Source: Typhlomys cinereus
Lineage: Eukaryota > Chordata > Mammalia > Rodentia > Platacanthomyidae
Direction: 5' to 3'
Length of the DNA stretch: 64,000 bases
NCBI GenBank assembly: GCA_023101885.1
Contig: JALPQD010000912.1
Location: forward strand, 69,085 to 133,084
Both the position numbers and the translations under genes were made by a program. Positions 37,001-49,162 of the stretch are shown here, in pieces (the first letter of the stretch is position 1; each line of letters begins with the position of its first letter). Under the pieces are notes generated by a model that saw only the letters and a list, made by a program, of their open reading frames with translations, made no database searches and had not been told where the DNA came from.

Positions 37001-37041
37001 ACCAAGTGAGGTCTCTGAGTCAAATGTTGCAAGTGCACTTC
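34002..37041. repeat. Satellite block S4
   Basis: About 18 monomers. Order: m7 (partial), m8, m9, m2, an m2/m4 hybrid near 34545-34660, m5, m9, m10, m11, m2, then m3 to m11 in regular order and the start of m2. At about 35300-35315 a ~15-bp piece matching m4 (TCCTGTAGATGTTC) is inserted inside the conserved AATAGTGAACCAAG core of m11. The block ends at GTGCACTTCT of m2, where the poly(T) of L1-D begins. Confidence 0.93.
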
Positions 37042-37050
37042 TTTTTTTTT

Positions 37051-38072
37051 AACATTTTTTATTATTATTTCCGCTCATACAAACTTAATAGTATACCAGT
37101 TCCCTCCCCCCTGCCTCTTCTCCCCGAACTCCCTGCTGCCCCTCCCTCCCTCCCCCTGTCCTATCGCCTCCCCTCCAATTCCCAGAGAGTCCTTTATTGT
37201 ATATGCCTAACTCTCCTCTTGGTCTTCCTTTCCGATGACGTAAAAGGACCCAGTGGCATTTCCCTGAATCCTTTCTCGTCTTCCCCTTTAAGCATAGGAA
37301 CACTACTGTGTCCATCAATAACTTGCCTCCAAGGATTTTGGTGCCTTTAGCCGATGTTAGACTTTGTGAGGTCAGTAGTGTGACGGACATCTCGCAGGGC
37401 ATGCAAAGTCCTATTATTATTGCTTCAGCCCTATCTAGTGTGGAGACTCTTCAAATCATTGCTCCCCCCATCCTTTTGCTCTTACAATCTTACTGCCCCC
37501 TCTTCCACAGATGTCCCTCAGTTTCAGGATGGGGGGAGATTAGGCTGGCTTAATTCTATGTGGATGATATAGAGTCCCTGAAGTTCTGGATTGTGGTTTG
37601 TTGATTTTCCCTTGCAGTTTTGCTGCTCTTGCAATGCCCTTCCCTCCATCCTGATAGGCACTATATGTCACCCCCTGGTCAGAGACAAAAACTGTTAAAC
37701 TGGAGTCTTGTTATAATAGCACATTCAAGGGTAGATGTAATAAAAGCAGGAAACCTCGGTGAGGGAGGGATCAGTCACCCATTTGCAAAATGATCTCTTT
37801 TCATCTGCCAGACTATATGCCCTCCCCTTCTTGTGAGTCCACATCCCCTCAGTTGTACATGATCAGGAACGAACGTCTGTGAACTTAACCAGGTGTCACA
37901 TTACTTACTTGCATTCCTTGGAGGACGATTTTCTCTGCTGTAACATGGTCTCCTCTCTCTTTTTGTCTGGTGTGGCCCTCCAACCCCATCCCTCCTGTTC
38001 ACAATCCTTGCAATTACCGTATGACATAGATTTACCCTTGAATGTCTCAATATGGGCTGGGTGAGTTTGGTA
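37051..38072 (-). other. L1-D 3'UTR
   Basis: A type 2 3'UTR of about 1.0 kb. The minus-strand G-rich tract is the complement of about 37100-37185. It aligns with L1-C and L1-F and ends in GAAATAATAATAAAAAATG before the tail. Open frames across it are incidental. Confidence 0.9.
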
Positions 38073-41000
38073 CTAGGAGCCACCTATTAGGGAGTACATA
38101 GGGCGCTTATCTTTCTGGGATTGAGATACTTCACTTTATATAATTGTTTCTAATGACATCCATTTCCCAGCAAATTCCAGTAATTCATCATTTTTGATGG
38201 CTGAGTAGTACTCCATTGTATAGATGTACCACAGTTTCCTTATCCACTCGTCAACTGTTGGACATTTAGGTTGATTCCATGACTTTGCTATTGTAAACAG
38301 TGCTGCTATGAACATAGTCGTGCTTGTGCTATCGAGGCAGACCTCTGCTGCATGAGGGGTTATTCCCAAAAGCGGAATAACAGGGTCATATGGCATTTCA
38401 ATCTTTAATTTCTTTAAGAATCTCCAGACGGTTCACCAGAATGGCTGTGTGAGCCCGCATTCTCACCAGCAATGTAGCAGAGTTCTCCTCTCTCCACATC
38501 CTCTCAAGCACTTGTTGTTGTTTGTATTGTGGATTTTTGCCATCCTGACAGGGGTGAGATGATATCTCAGGGAAGTTTTGATTTGCATTTCCCTGATGGC
38601 TAAAAAAGTGGAGCATTTTTAAAGATATTTGTTAGACATTTTAATTTCATCTGGTAAAATTTCTTTTAAGTTTCAGGGACCATTTCTTAATTGGGCCATT
38701 GGTTTCCTTGTTGTTTAGTTTTCTAAGTTCTTTGTGCACTCTGGACAGTAGAGCTCTATCAGATATGTGGTTAGTGAAGATTTTCTCCCATTCTGTGGTT
38801 TGCCTTTGAGCTCGTGTGACAATCTTTTTACTGAACAGAAGCTCTTTAATTTTGCAAGATACCAACTGTTGAGAGTTGGTAGCAGGGACTGTGCCATTGG
38901 ATGTGTGTTTAGGAAATGTTGGCCTAGCCCAATCAGCTCGAGGGAGTTCCCTATCCTTTCAACTATGGTTTGTATAGTCTCTGGTCTGATATCAAGGTCC
39001 TTGATCCATTTGGAATTAAGTCTTGTACATGGTGACAAGTACGGGTCCAGCTTTAATCTTCTGCATGTGGAGATCCAGTTTTGCCAGCACCATTTGTTGA
39101 AGATGCTGTTCTTTTTCCATTGGATTCCTTGGACCCCTTTGTCGAAGATCAAATGGCTGTGTTTTTGTGGGCTTATATCTGGGTCCTCAACCCTTATCCA
39201 TTGATCTGTGTGTCTATTTTGGAGCCAGTACCAGGCTGTTTTTATAACTATGTATTTGTAATATAGACTAAGGTTCGGTATGGTAATACCTCAAGCAGTG
39301 ATTTTGTTACTCAGGATTGTCTTTGCTATCCTGGGTCTTTTGTGCCTCCATATGAATTTTGAGATGAATTGGTCAACTTCTTTAAAGAATTGCTTTGGGA
39401 TTTTAATTGGTATAACATTGAATCTGTATATTGCCTTTGGTGGATGGTCATTTTTACGATGTTGATTCTGCCAATCCAGGAGCATGGGAGGTCTTTCCAC
39501 CTTCTGGTGTCTTCTGCTATTTCTTTCTTTAGGGTTTTAAAGTTTTCATTGTAAAGGTCTTTTACCTCCTTGGTTAGGTTTATACCAAGGTATTTCATTT
39601 TTTAGGGGCTACAGTAAGTGGGATTGTTTCTCTCAAGGCTTTTTCACTTCTTTCATTCCGGGCATATAGGAAGGCCACTGATTTTTGCATTTATTTTGTA
39701 TCTTGCCACCCTGCTGAACTTCTCAATTAGTTCCAGGAGCTTCCTGGTGGAGTTTTTGGGATCCCTCAGGTATAAGATCATGTCATCTGCAAACAGGGAT
39801 ATCTTGACTTCTTCCTTGCCGATTTGAATCCCTTTTATGTCCCTTTCTTGTCTTATGGCTTCAGCTAAGACTTCAAGTAAAATATTGAATAGAAGTGGTG
39901 AGAGTGGACAACCTTGTCTAGTTCCTGATCGATGTCGGAATGCTTCCAGTTATTCCCAATTGAGCATAATCCTTGCTGTAGGCTTGTTGTATACAGCTTT
40001 TATTATATTGATAAAGGTTCCTTCCATTCCTACTGTCTCTGGCGTTTTGATCATAAAATGCTATTGGATCTTGTCAAAGGCTTTTTCTGCGTCTATCGAG
40101 AGTATCATGTGGTCTTGGACTTTGGACTGGTTTACATGATGAATTACATTTATTGATTTTCGTATGTTGAACCAACCTTGCGTGCTGGGGATGAAGCCTA
40201 CTTGGTCCCTGTGAATGATCTTTTTGATATGTTTTTGAATCCGATTTGCTAAGAGTTTGTTGAGAATCTTTGCGTCTGTGTTCATCAATGAGATCGGCCT
40301 ATAGTTTTCTTTTTTAAGTGAATCTTTATTAGATTTTGGGATTAAGACGATATTAGCTTCATAGAAGGAATTTGGTAGTGTTCCTTCCTTTGCCATTTGA
40401 TGGAACAGTTTAAGGAGTATTGGGGTTATCGACTCCTTAAATGTCTGGTAGAACTCTGTGCTGAATCCATCTGGTCCAGGACATTTTTTGGTAGGAAGAT
40501 TCGAGATTAATTCTTTAATTTCCTTATATGTTATCAGGCCATTTAAGTAATTCACAACTTCCTGATCCAATTTAGGTAAGATGTGTTTACTTAGAAATTC
40601 ATGCATCTCTTGTGTGTTGTCAAACTTCACAGAGTATAAGTTTTTGAAGTATGATATTATAATTCTCTGGATTTCTTGGGTATCAGTAGTGATTACTCCA
40701 TGTTCATTTCTAATTTTGTTAATTTGGGTTTTCTCTCTCTTGCTTTTGGTTATTTAGCTAGGGGTGTATCTATCTTATTGATTTTTTCAAAGAACCAGCT
40801 TTTTGACTGGTTGATTTTTTCTATTGTTTTCTTAGTCTCGATTTCAGCTATTTCTCCCCTTATTTTGCTAATCTCCTCTCTTCTACTTTTGGGATCAGAT
40901 TGCTCAAATTTCTCTAAAGCCTTAAGCTGCATCGTTAAGTTATTTATTTCTGATGTTTCCAATTTTTTGATGTAGGCATTAAGAGCTATGAACTTACCTC

Positions 41001-41886
41001 TTAGGACAGCTTTCATTGTGTCCCAGAGATTTTGGTAGGTTGTTTTTTCGTTATCGTTCACTTTCAGGAAATCTTGAATTTCCTTTTTAATTTCTTCCTG
41101 AATCCAGTTCTCATTCAGCATCATATTGTTAAGTTTCCAGGAGTTAGTGTATTTTCTCTTGTTTTTTGTGTTGTGGATTTCCAGCTTTAGGCCGTGGTGG
41201 TCTGATAGAGCACAGGATAGAATTTCAACTTTTTTGTATATGTGTAGATTCGTTTTGTGGCTCAATATGTGATCTATTTTGGAAAAAGTTCCGTGTGCTG
41301 CTGGGAAAAATGTGTATTCTTTTGTGCGTGGGTGAAAAGTTCGATAGAGATCTGTAAGGTCCATTACTTTAAGGGTTTGATTAAGTTCCAAAGTGTCTCT
41401 GTTAAGCTTTTGACCTGTTGATCTATCCCATGTTGAGAGGGCAGTGTTGAAGTCCCCAAGAATGATCGTTTGGGGGTTGATTTCTTGCTTTAGACGCTGT
41501 AGGGTTTTCTTAATGAATGTGGAGGGGCCCATATTGGGTGCATAAATGTTCAGGATTTTGAAGTCTTCCTGGTGAATTGTACCTGTGACTAAAATGTAGT
41601 ATCCATCTGTGTCTCTTATGATTTTCTTTGGTTTGAAGTCCACTTTGTCTGATAGCATAATTGCTACCCCTGCCTGTTTCCTGGTTCCATTAGCTTGCAA
41701 GATTTTGGATCAGCCTTTCATTCTTAGGATGTGCCTATCTTTTGTCGTGAGATGAGTTTCCTGAAGGCAGCAGATTGTTGGATTGTGGTTTTTAATCCAA
41801 GTTTGTAATCTGTGTCTCTTAATCGGTGAGTTAAAACCATTGACACTTAATGTTATAATGGAGAAATTATTTTTACTTCTGGACAT
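38073..41886 (-). pseudogene. L1-D ORF2, disabled
   Basis: Homologous to ORF2p from the ATG at 41886 to the LIGGS-type end at 38073. Lesions seen: TGA at 41712-41710 replacing tryptophan 59 of the conserved GWSK motif, a one-base loss near 40755, TAG at 40063-40061 replacing glutamine just after the [10 protein letters not shown] motif, a one-base loss near 39445, and TAA at 38138-38136 about 24 codons before the normal end. The endonuclease core and the RT motifs [13 protein letters not shown] and FADD (39782-39793) are otherwise readable. Type 2 residues, such as HILPKLDQE instead of HNLPKLNQE, group it with L1-F. Confidence 0.92.
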
Positions 41887-41943
41887 TTTTTATGTTTAGT
41901 GGATTTTGTAATCATGTTATTTGATATTTATGTTTTGGTGGTA

Positions 41944-42984
41944 TTATACTTCCCTTCTGTCCTCCTGGATACACTTGTTCTTTTCTTCAAGCTTGAGTAT
42001 CAGTTCTAGGATTTTTTGCAGGCCTGGTTTGGTAGACATGTATCCCTTCCAGTTTTCTTTGTGTTGGAAAACTTTTCTTTCTCCCTCAATCATGACAGAT
42101 AGTTTTGCCGGGTATATCAGTCTGGGTTGGCATTTTTGCTCATTTAATACTTGAAGTATGTCTCTCTAAGCTCTTCTTGCTTTTACTGTTTCCATTGAGT
42201 AGTCATTTGTTATTCTAATAGGTTTACCTTTAAAAGTGAGTTGCTTTTTTTCTCTTGAAGCTCTCAGCACCTTTTCTTTGTCTTGAATGTGGAGTGTTTT
42301 GACTATTATTTGCTCTGGTGATTTTCTATTTTGGTCGTATCTGTTTGGAGTGCGAAATGCCTCTTGTATTTGGATAGGCCTCTCACTCTTTAATTGTGGG
42401 AAGTTTCCATTTATGATGAATTGAAATATTTCCTCAGGTGTGGTATTTTGGGATTCTTGTTCTGGTATTCCATGAATGCGCATGTTAGGCTTCTTCAGGG
42501 TGTCCCATATCTCTTGAATGTTCCTCTCCAGTATCTTTTTGGCTTGAACAATCTTTTCCATTGAGCTGGTTAATTCTCCCACTTTGTCTTCAAGATCTGA
42601 AATTCTATTTTCTGCCTCATTTATTCTGCTGATAAGACTCTCTATTGAGTTTCGGGTTGAAGATAACTTGTCTTTTAGTTCAATTTTAAACTCTGCCTGA
42701 GACTGTTTTAATTGCTCCATACCTATTTTTGTTTCTTGAACTGTTTTTCTCAACTCCTCCAAGTGCCTGTTGTGTTCCTGTTCAAAGTGGTTGATACTGT
42801 TGTTTAACTCTTCTCGGATTTCCTCTTTCATAGTATTAATCATGGTAAGGATCATACTCTGAAAGTCATTATGTTGGGTCTGGCTTTCATGGCTATTTTC
42901 TGTGGATTTGTTCTGGTCGGAATCCCTCATTATGGGATTGATTCTTTCGGCAGGAGATTGGTCTTCTTGGGTTTTGTTTCTCGT
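41944..42984 (-). pseudogene. L1-D ORF1, start lost and premature stop
   Basis: A type 2 ORF1p frame. The position equivalent to the L1-F start codon (62007) is ACG here (42984-42982), so the first in-frame ATG is internal, at 42930. Coiled coil, RRM segment and part of the C-terminal domain are open to 42166. There TAG replaces the tryptophan of ARRAWRD, and the last ~74 codons to 41944 remain recognisable. It differs from type 1 ORF1 at both termini, for example ending in RREV instead of RRQI. Confidence 0.9.
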
Positions 42985-43950
42985 GGATCTGCACTTTGAC
43001 TTGTAGATTGTTGTTTTGTTTTTTAGGACCTTTCAGTTTCTGTGTTTTTCACTGAATCGACGTAGTTAGTATTGTTACACTTGCCAGTTATTACTAGTGC
43101 TTGTCTTGGATTGGGTATGTTTGTGTATTGTTATTATTATATCCTAGACGAGGCTACTAGGCTGTTAGTATGTCAGTTAAGTCAGGTTATGTTACCAGGG
43201 GTTGAATATTAGTTTGGTAGTGCACTTTTATAATTTACTTTCTTGGTGAAATGTGGGGGTGAGTGGTATACTCCCTGGAGTTGTATGTTGTGGGGTGGCT
43301 GTATGAGAAAGTTGATCTACAGCATTTGTACTTTAAAGGATTAGTAATGTGAAAAGAAAAAGTTTACTTATCTTTGGGCTGGATGAGAAGAAACTCGCCC
43401 ACGTGATATAATGATTGTAGTGGAGTCCAGATGTATGGCCTGTGCTCCCTTTGTTCCTTAGAATTTTGCTTCAGTTTCCTTTAGACTCTATTGAATTCTG
43501 AGTAGCAGTGTGTCTTCCGTGGACCATGTGCGTAGGTCCCCGGTGGGCCAGAGAGGCAGAGGGTCTGATGTTGATGGCAGAGTTCTTCACCTACTATCTG
43601 GGAAGGTGGGCGTGGAGAGGGGCGGGCCCCTGGGGGCAAAGCCTGAGGCTGCCCAGTGTGGTGCTGCTGGCCGAGCAGCTCCCGTGTGGGTGCGGGGCTG
43701 GGCTGGGCTCTTTCTCTCCATGGCTCATTGGCAGAATTCTTCACCTGGGATCCAGGGGGGTGGCTAGGCGCACGGGGCAGGAGGGTGCAAGGGGCTTTGG
43801 TCTGGGGTGGGGCCCAGGCTAAGCCGCAGTCAGCCTGAGTACTCGCTGCAGGGATCCGTGGGGCTTGGGAGGTTGGGGGCAGGACTGGGCTCTCTCTCTC
43901 TCACTCACTCTCCTTAGGCGGGGGCGGGGTGGCGGCGAGGTGCTGGGGTC
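42985..43950 (-). promoter_or_regulatory. L1-D type 2 5'UTR
   Basis: About 960 bp. The ORF1-proximal half is AT-rich. The distal half (~43480-43950) is GC-rich, with an internal repeat: GGCAGAGTTCTTCACCT near 43578 recurs as GGCAGAATTCTTCACCT near 43731. It is shared with L1-F and unrelated by eye to the A/B promoter monomer. It extends about 90 bp further 5' than L1-F. Open frames at 43508-43838 are GC-driven. Promoter function is inferred from position. Confidence 0.75.
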
Positions 43951-45655
43951 ATCATATGTAGCATGTGCACTTCTTTGGGATAAGTATCCTACACTGGTTT
44001 CTAGACGGTGGAACTTTGTGTTCTGGAGAAAACAACATTCGTTTTGTGCTGATTCTACAACTATGTTCAGGCCTCTAAATAGCTTGAAAACAGTGAGCAA
44101 GTGATGAAGCGTCAAATTCACATGTTTCACTTTCATTTCTCACTGATCAGAATCCTGTAGATGTTCATACGTTGTAACTTTTTATATTCAGGAGAAAATC
44201 ACACTGGTTCTGTGACATTTTCATGGAATATGTTCACGCAGGCCTTGATTTTCCAAAATGGTGAACCAAGTGAAGAGGACTGAGAGTCAAATGTTGGAAG
44301 TGCACTTCTTAGGGATAAGTATCCTACAGAAGATTCTATACTGTAACACTTTGTGTTCAGGAGAAAATCATACTTGTTTTGTGACATTTGCATGGCACAC
44401 ATTCACACAGGCCATGATTTTCCAAAATAGTGAAACAAGTGAGCAGGACTCTGGATCAAATGTTGCAAGTGCACTTCTTCATGATAAGTGTCGTACAAAA
44501 GTTTCTATACTGTAACTCTTTGTGTTCAGGAGGAAATCACACTTGTAGGACGTTTCCATGAAACATGTTCATGCATCCAAAATCGTGAACCAAGTGGAGA
44601 GGATTCACAGTCATATGTAGCATGTGCACTTCTTTGGGACAAGTATCCTACACAGGTTTCTAGACGTTAAAACTTTGTGTTCTGGAGAAAACAACATTTG
44701 CTTTGTGCTGATTCTACCAACTATGTTCAGACCTGTAATGAGCTTGAAAATAGTGACGAAGTGAGGAAGCGTCAAATTCACATGTTTCACTTTCACTTCT
44801 CAGTGTTAAGAATCCTGTAGATGTTCATACTTTGTAACTTTTTATGTTCAGTAGAAAATCACACTGGTTCTGTGACATTTTCATTGAATATGTTCAGGAG
44901 GGCCTTGATTTTCCAAAATGGTGAACCAAGTGAAGAGGACTGAGAGTCAAATGTTGGAAGTGCACTTCTTAGGGATAAGTATCCTACAAAAGATTCTATA
45001 CTGGAGCACTTTGTTTTCATACTTGTTTTGTGACATTTGCATATAACATGTTCACGCAGGACATGATTTTTCAAAACAGTGAACCAAGTGAGGATGACTC
45101 AGAGTCAAATGTTGCAAGTGCACTTCGTGGGGATATGTATCCTACAGAAATTTCTATACTGTAAGCCTTTGTGATTAGGAGAAAGTCACTCTTTGTGCGA
45201 CAGTCAATGGAACATTTACACACAAGCCATGATATTCCAAAATAGTGAACCAAGAGAAAAGGACTCAGAGTCAAATGTTGCAAGTGCTGTTCTTCTTAGC
45301 GGTAAATATTCCATCAAAGTTTCTATACTGTCATTGTTTGTGTTCAGGAGAGTATCACACTTGTTTTGCAATGTTTCCCTGGAACATGTTCACGCAGGCT
45401 ATGATTTTTCAAAATAGTGAACCAAGTGAGAAGGACTCAGAGTCAAATGTTGGAAGTGCACTTCTTAGTTGTAAGTATCCAACAGGAGGTTTGATACTGT
45501 ACCTCTTTGTGTTCTGCAGAAAATCACACTTGTTTTGTGAGTTTTCCATGAAACCTATTTATGCAGAATATGATTTCCAAAATAGTGAACCAAGTGCGGA
45601 GGATTCAGAAGTGCACTTCTTGGGGATAAGTATCCTAGATGAGGTTCCTAGAGAA
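43951..45655. repeat. Satellite block S5
   Basis: About 10 monomers: m3, m4, an m5/m11 hybrid (~44305-44465), m2 with an 11-bp deletion in the GCATGTCATTCCC stretch (~44575), m3, m4, m5 (internally deleted near 45015), m7, m8, m9, m10. The last monomer boundary (45609-45611) lacks 14 bp. The block ends in a duplicated CCTAGA motif at the L1-E junction. Confidence 0.93.
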
Positions 45656-48600
45656 GTGCTGCTATGAACATGGTCGTGCTTGTGCTATCAAAGTGAACCT
45701 CTGCTGCATGAGGGGTTATTCCCAAAAGCGGAATAACAGGGTCATATGGCATTTCAATCTTTAATTTCTTTAACAATCTCCAGACGGCTCGCCAGAGTGG
45801 CTGTATGAGCCTGCATTCCCACCAGCAATGTAGGAGAGTTCCCCTCTCTCCACATCCTCTCCAACATTTGTTGTTGTTTGTATCTTTTTACTGAACAGAA
45901 GCTCTTTAATTTCGCAAGATACCAACTGTTGAGAGTTGGTAGCAGTGACTGTGCCATTGGATGTCTGTTTAGGAACTGTTGGCCTAGCCCAATCAGCTCG
46001 AGGGAGTTCCCTATCCCTTCAACTATGATTTTTATAGTCTCTGGCCTGATATCAAGGTCCTTGATCGATTTGGAATTAAGTCTTGTACATGGTGACAAGT
46101 ACGGATCCAGCTATAATCTTCTGCATGTGGAGATCCAGTTTTGCCAGCACCATTTGTTGAAGATGCTGTTCTTTTTCCATTGGATTCTTTGGGCCCCTTT
46201 GTTACTCAGGTTTGTTTTTGCTATCTTGGGTCTTTTGTGCCTCCATATGAACTTTGAGATTGTTTGTTCAACTTCTTTGAAGAATTGCTCTGGGATTTTG
46301 ATTGGTATAGCATTGAATCTGTATATTGCCTTTGGTAGGATGGTCATTTTTACGATATTGATTCTGCCAATCCAGGAACAAGGGAGGTCTTTCCACCTTC
46401 TGGTGTCTTCTGCTATTTCTTTCTTTAGGGGTTTAAAGTTTTCATTGTAAAGGTCTTTTATCTCCTTGGTTAGGTTTATACCAAGGTATTTCATTTTTTT
46501 AGGGGCTATAGTAAGTGGGATTGTTTCTCTCAAGGCTTTTTCACTTCTTTAATTCTGGGCATATAGGAAGGCCTCTGATTTTTGCACATTTATTTTGTAT
46601 CTTGCCACCCTGATGAACTTCTCAATTAGTTCCAGGAGCTTCCTGGTGGAGTTTTTGGGATCCCTCAGGTATAAGATCATGTCATCTGCAAATAGGGATA
46701 GCTTGACTTCTTCCTTGCCGATTTGAATCCTTCTTACGCCCCTTTCTTGTCTTATGGCTTCAGCTAAGACTTCAAGTACAATATTGAATAGAAATGGTGA
46801 GAGTGGACAGCCTTGTCTAGTTCCTGATCGAAGTGGGAATGCTTCCAATTGTTCCCCATTGAGCATAATCCTTGCTGTGGGCTTGTTGTATATAGCTTTT
46901 ATTATATTGATAAAGGTTCCTTCCATTCCTACTGTCTCTGGCGTTTTGATCATAAAAGGCTGTTGGATCTCTTCAAAGGCTTTTCTGCATCTATCGAGAG
47001 TATCATGTGGTCTTGGACTTTGGACTGGTTTACATGATGAATTACATTTATTGATTTTCGTATGTTGAACCAACCTTGTGTGCCGGGGATGAAGCCTACT
47101 TGGTCCCCGTAAATGATCTTTTTAATATGTTTTTGAATCCGATTTGCTAAGACTTTGTTGAGAATCTTTGCGTCTGTGTTCATCAGGGAGATCGGCCTAT
47201 AGTTTTCTTTCTTAAGTGAATCTTTATTAGGTTTTGGGGTTAAGACGATATTAGCTTCATAGAAGGAATTTGGTAGTGTTCCTTCCTTTGCTATTTGATG
47301 GGACAGTTTAAGGAGTATTGGTGTTATTAACTCCTTAAATGTCTGGTAGAACTCTGTGCTGAATCCATCTGGTCCAGGACATTTTTTGGTGGGAAGATTC
47401 GAGATTACTTCCTCAATTTCCTTGTATGTTATAGGACTATTTAAATAATTCACAACTTTCTGATTCAATTTAGGTAAGTTGTGTTTACTTAGAAATCATC
47501 CATCTCTTTTGTGTTGTCGAATTTCACTGAGTATAAGTTATTGAAGTATGATGTTATAATTCTCTGGATTTCTTGGGTATCAGTAGTGATTACTCCATGT
47601 TCATTTCTAATTTTGTTAATTTGGGTTTCTCTCTCCTGCTTTTGGTTAATTTAGCTAGGGGTGTATCTATCTTATTGATTTTTTCAAAGAACCAGCTTTT
47701 TGACTGGTTGATTTTTTGTATCGTTTTCTTAATCTCGATTTCAGATATTTCTCCCCTTATTTTGCTAATCTCCTCTCTTCTACTACTTTTGGGATCAGAT
47801 TCCTCTAGTTTCTCTAAAGATTTTAGCTGCATTGTTATGTTGCTTATTTCTGATGTTTCCATTTTTTTGATGTAGGCATTAAGAGCTATGAACTTACCTC
47901 TTAGAACAGCTTTCAATGTGTCCCAAAGATTTTGGTAAATAGTATTTTCATTATCATTTACTTTCAGGAAATCTTGAATTTCCTTTTTAATTTCTTCCTG
48001 AATCCAATTCTCATTCAGCATCATAGTGTTAAGTTTCCAGGAGTTAGTGTATTTTCTCTTGTTTGATGTGTTGTGGATGTCCAGCTTTAGGCCGTGGTGA
48101 TCTGATAGGGCAGAGGTTAGAATTTCAACTTTCTTGTATATGTGTAGATTCATTTTGTGGCCCAATATGTGATCTATTTTGGAGAAAGTTCTGTGTGCTG
48201 TTGAGAAAAATGTGTATTATTTCATGCGTGGGTGAAAAGTTTGATAGAGATCTTTAAGGTCCATTACTTTAAGGGTTTGATTAAGTTCCAAAGTGTCTCT
48301 GTTAAGCTTTTGACCTGTTGATCTATCTCATGTTGAGAGGGCGGTGTTGAAGTCCCCAAGAATTATCGTTTGGTGGTTGATTTCTTGCTTTAGACGCTGT
48401 AGGGTTTTCTTAATGAATGTGGAGGGGCCCGTATTGGGTGCATATATGTTCAGTATTATGAAGTCTTCCTGGTGAATTGAACCTGTGACTAAAATGTAGT
48501 ATCCATCCGTGTCTCTTATAATTTTCTTTGGTTTGAAGTCCACTTTGTCTGATAGCATAATGGCTACCCCTGCCTGTTTTCTGCTTCCATTTGCTTGTAG

Positions 48601-48786
48601 AATTGTTGACCAGCATTTTATTTTTAGAGCTTTCCTATCTTTTGTGGTGAGATGGGTTTCCTGCAGGCAGCAGATTGATGCATTGTGATTTTTAATCCAA
48701 GTTTGTAATCTGTGTCTCTTGATCAGTGAGTTAATTCGATTAACATTTAGTGTTATAATGGTGAAACTATTTTTGATTCCAGACAT
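45656..48786 (-). pseudogene. L1-E ORF2 fragment
   Basis: It starts at the ORF2 ATG (48786). The endonuclease is readable (LNVNRINS with N14, LQETHL with E43), though a stop truncates the first frame at 48328, just after GDFNTALST. Frame resumes to 47590. An RT region with [13 protein letters not shown] and FADD (46681-46692) follows, in pieces separated by frameshifts. Two deletions remove much of the thumb and C-terminal region. The fragment ends in the STMFIAA-equivalent segment, so the last ~100 codons are absent. The cysteine region survives only in part. Confidence 0.9.
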
Positions 48787-48836
48787 TTATTATGTTTAGT
48801 AGCTTTTATAAGTATATTGCTTCGCTTTTAATGGTG

Positions 48837-49130
48837 TTATATTTGCCTTCTGTTCTCCAGGATATGCCTGTTTTTTTCTTCACGCTTGAGTATCATTTCT
48901 AGCATTTTTTGAAGGCCTGGTTTGGTGGACATGTATCCCTTAAAGTTGTCTTTGTCTGGAAAATTTTTCTTTCTCCCTCCATCATGACTGATAGTTTTGC
49001 AGGGTAAATCAGCCTGGGTTGACATTTTTGCTCATTCAATACTTGAAGTATGTCTCTCCAAGCTCTTCTTGCTTTTACTGTTTGGACTGAGAAGACATTT
49101 GTTATTTTAATAGGTTTACCTTTAAAAGTG
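48837..49130 (-). pseudogene. L1-E ORF1 C-terminal fragment
   Basis: The last ~98 codons of a type 1 ORF1, ending RRQI with stop at 48837. The frame includes the ARRAWRD-type segment and KDNFKGYMSTKPGLQK, with small indels near 48955 and 49020. It is cut at 49130 within the FKGKPIKIT segment and runs into non-L1 filler. Confidence 0.88.
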
Positions 49131-49162
49131 ATAAGATTAAAAAGATAAGGGATAAGTTAAAA
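49131..49162. other. Filler DNA at the L1-E / satellite junction
   Basis: About 32 bp with GATAAG or ATAAG repeated three times and A-runs. It matches neither L1 nor satellite as a unit, but could be copied from GGATAAG motifs in the neighbouring monomers. Such templated filler is typical of polymerase-theta or template-switch end joining. Confidence 0.6.

Larger units (their letters stand above)
37042..43950 (-). mobile_element. L1-D, near full-length type 2 LINE-1
   Basis: Minus-strand order: 5'UTR (43950-42988), degenerate ORF1, 57-bp spacer, broken ORF2, 3'UTR (38072-37051) and poly(A) at 37050-37042. The 3' terminus and 5'UTR match L1-F, not A or B. The left flank ends at an m2 GTGCACTTCT. 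The right flank restarts at TCATATGTAGCATG, the end of the same m2 type, so about one monomer less ~24 bp is missing and no exact target duplication exists. Target deletion or later exchange is inferred. Confidence 0.95.
45656..49130 (-). mobile_element. L1-E, internal LINE-1 fragment lacking both ends
   Basis: It runs from within ORF1 (49130) to within the C-terminal part of ORF2 (45656). There is no 5'UTR, no ORF1 N terminus, no last ~100 ORF2 codons, no 3'UTR, no poly(A) and no target duplication. Internal deletions lie near 45883 (about 300 bp) and near 46200 (about 165 bp), the latter with TTTGT microhomology. The ORF1 end (KDNFKGYMSTKPGLQK) places it with type 1. Target-primed integration cannot leave this structure alone. 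Recombination or end-joining capture is the better explanation. Confidence 0.93.

Noticed and set aside
43481..43838. Overlapping GC-rich frames near 43500-43840 and 62387-62845 as genes
   Set aside because: Both are the same type 2 L1 5'UTR, the frames differ between the copies, and they are interrupted independently.
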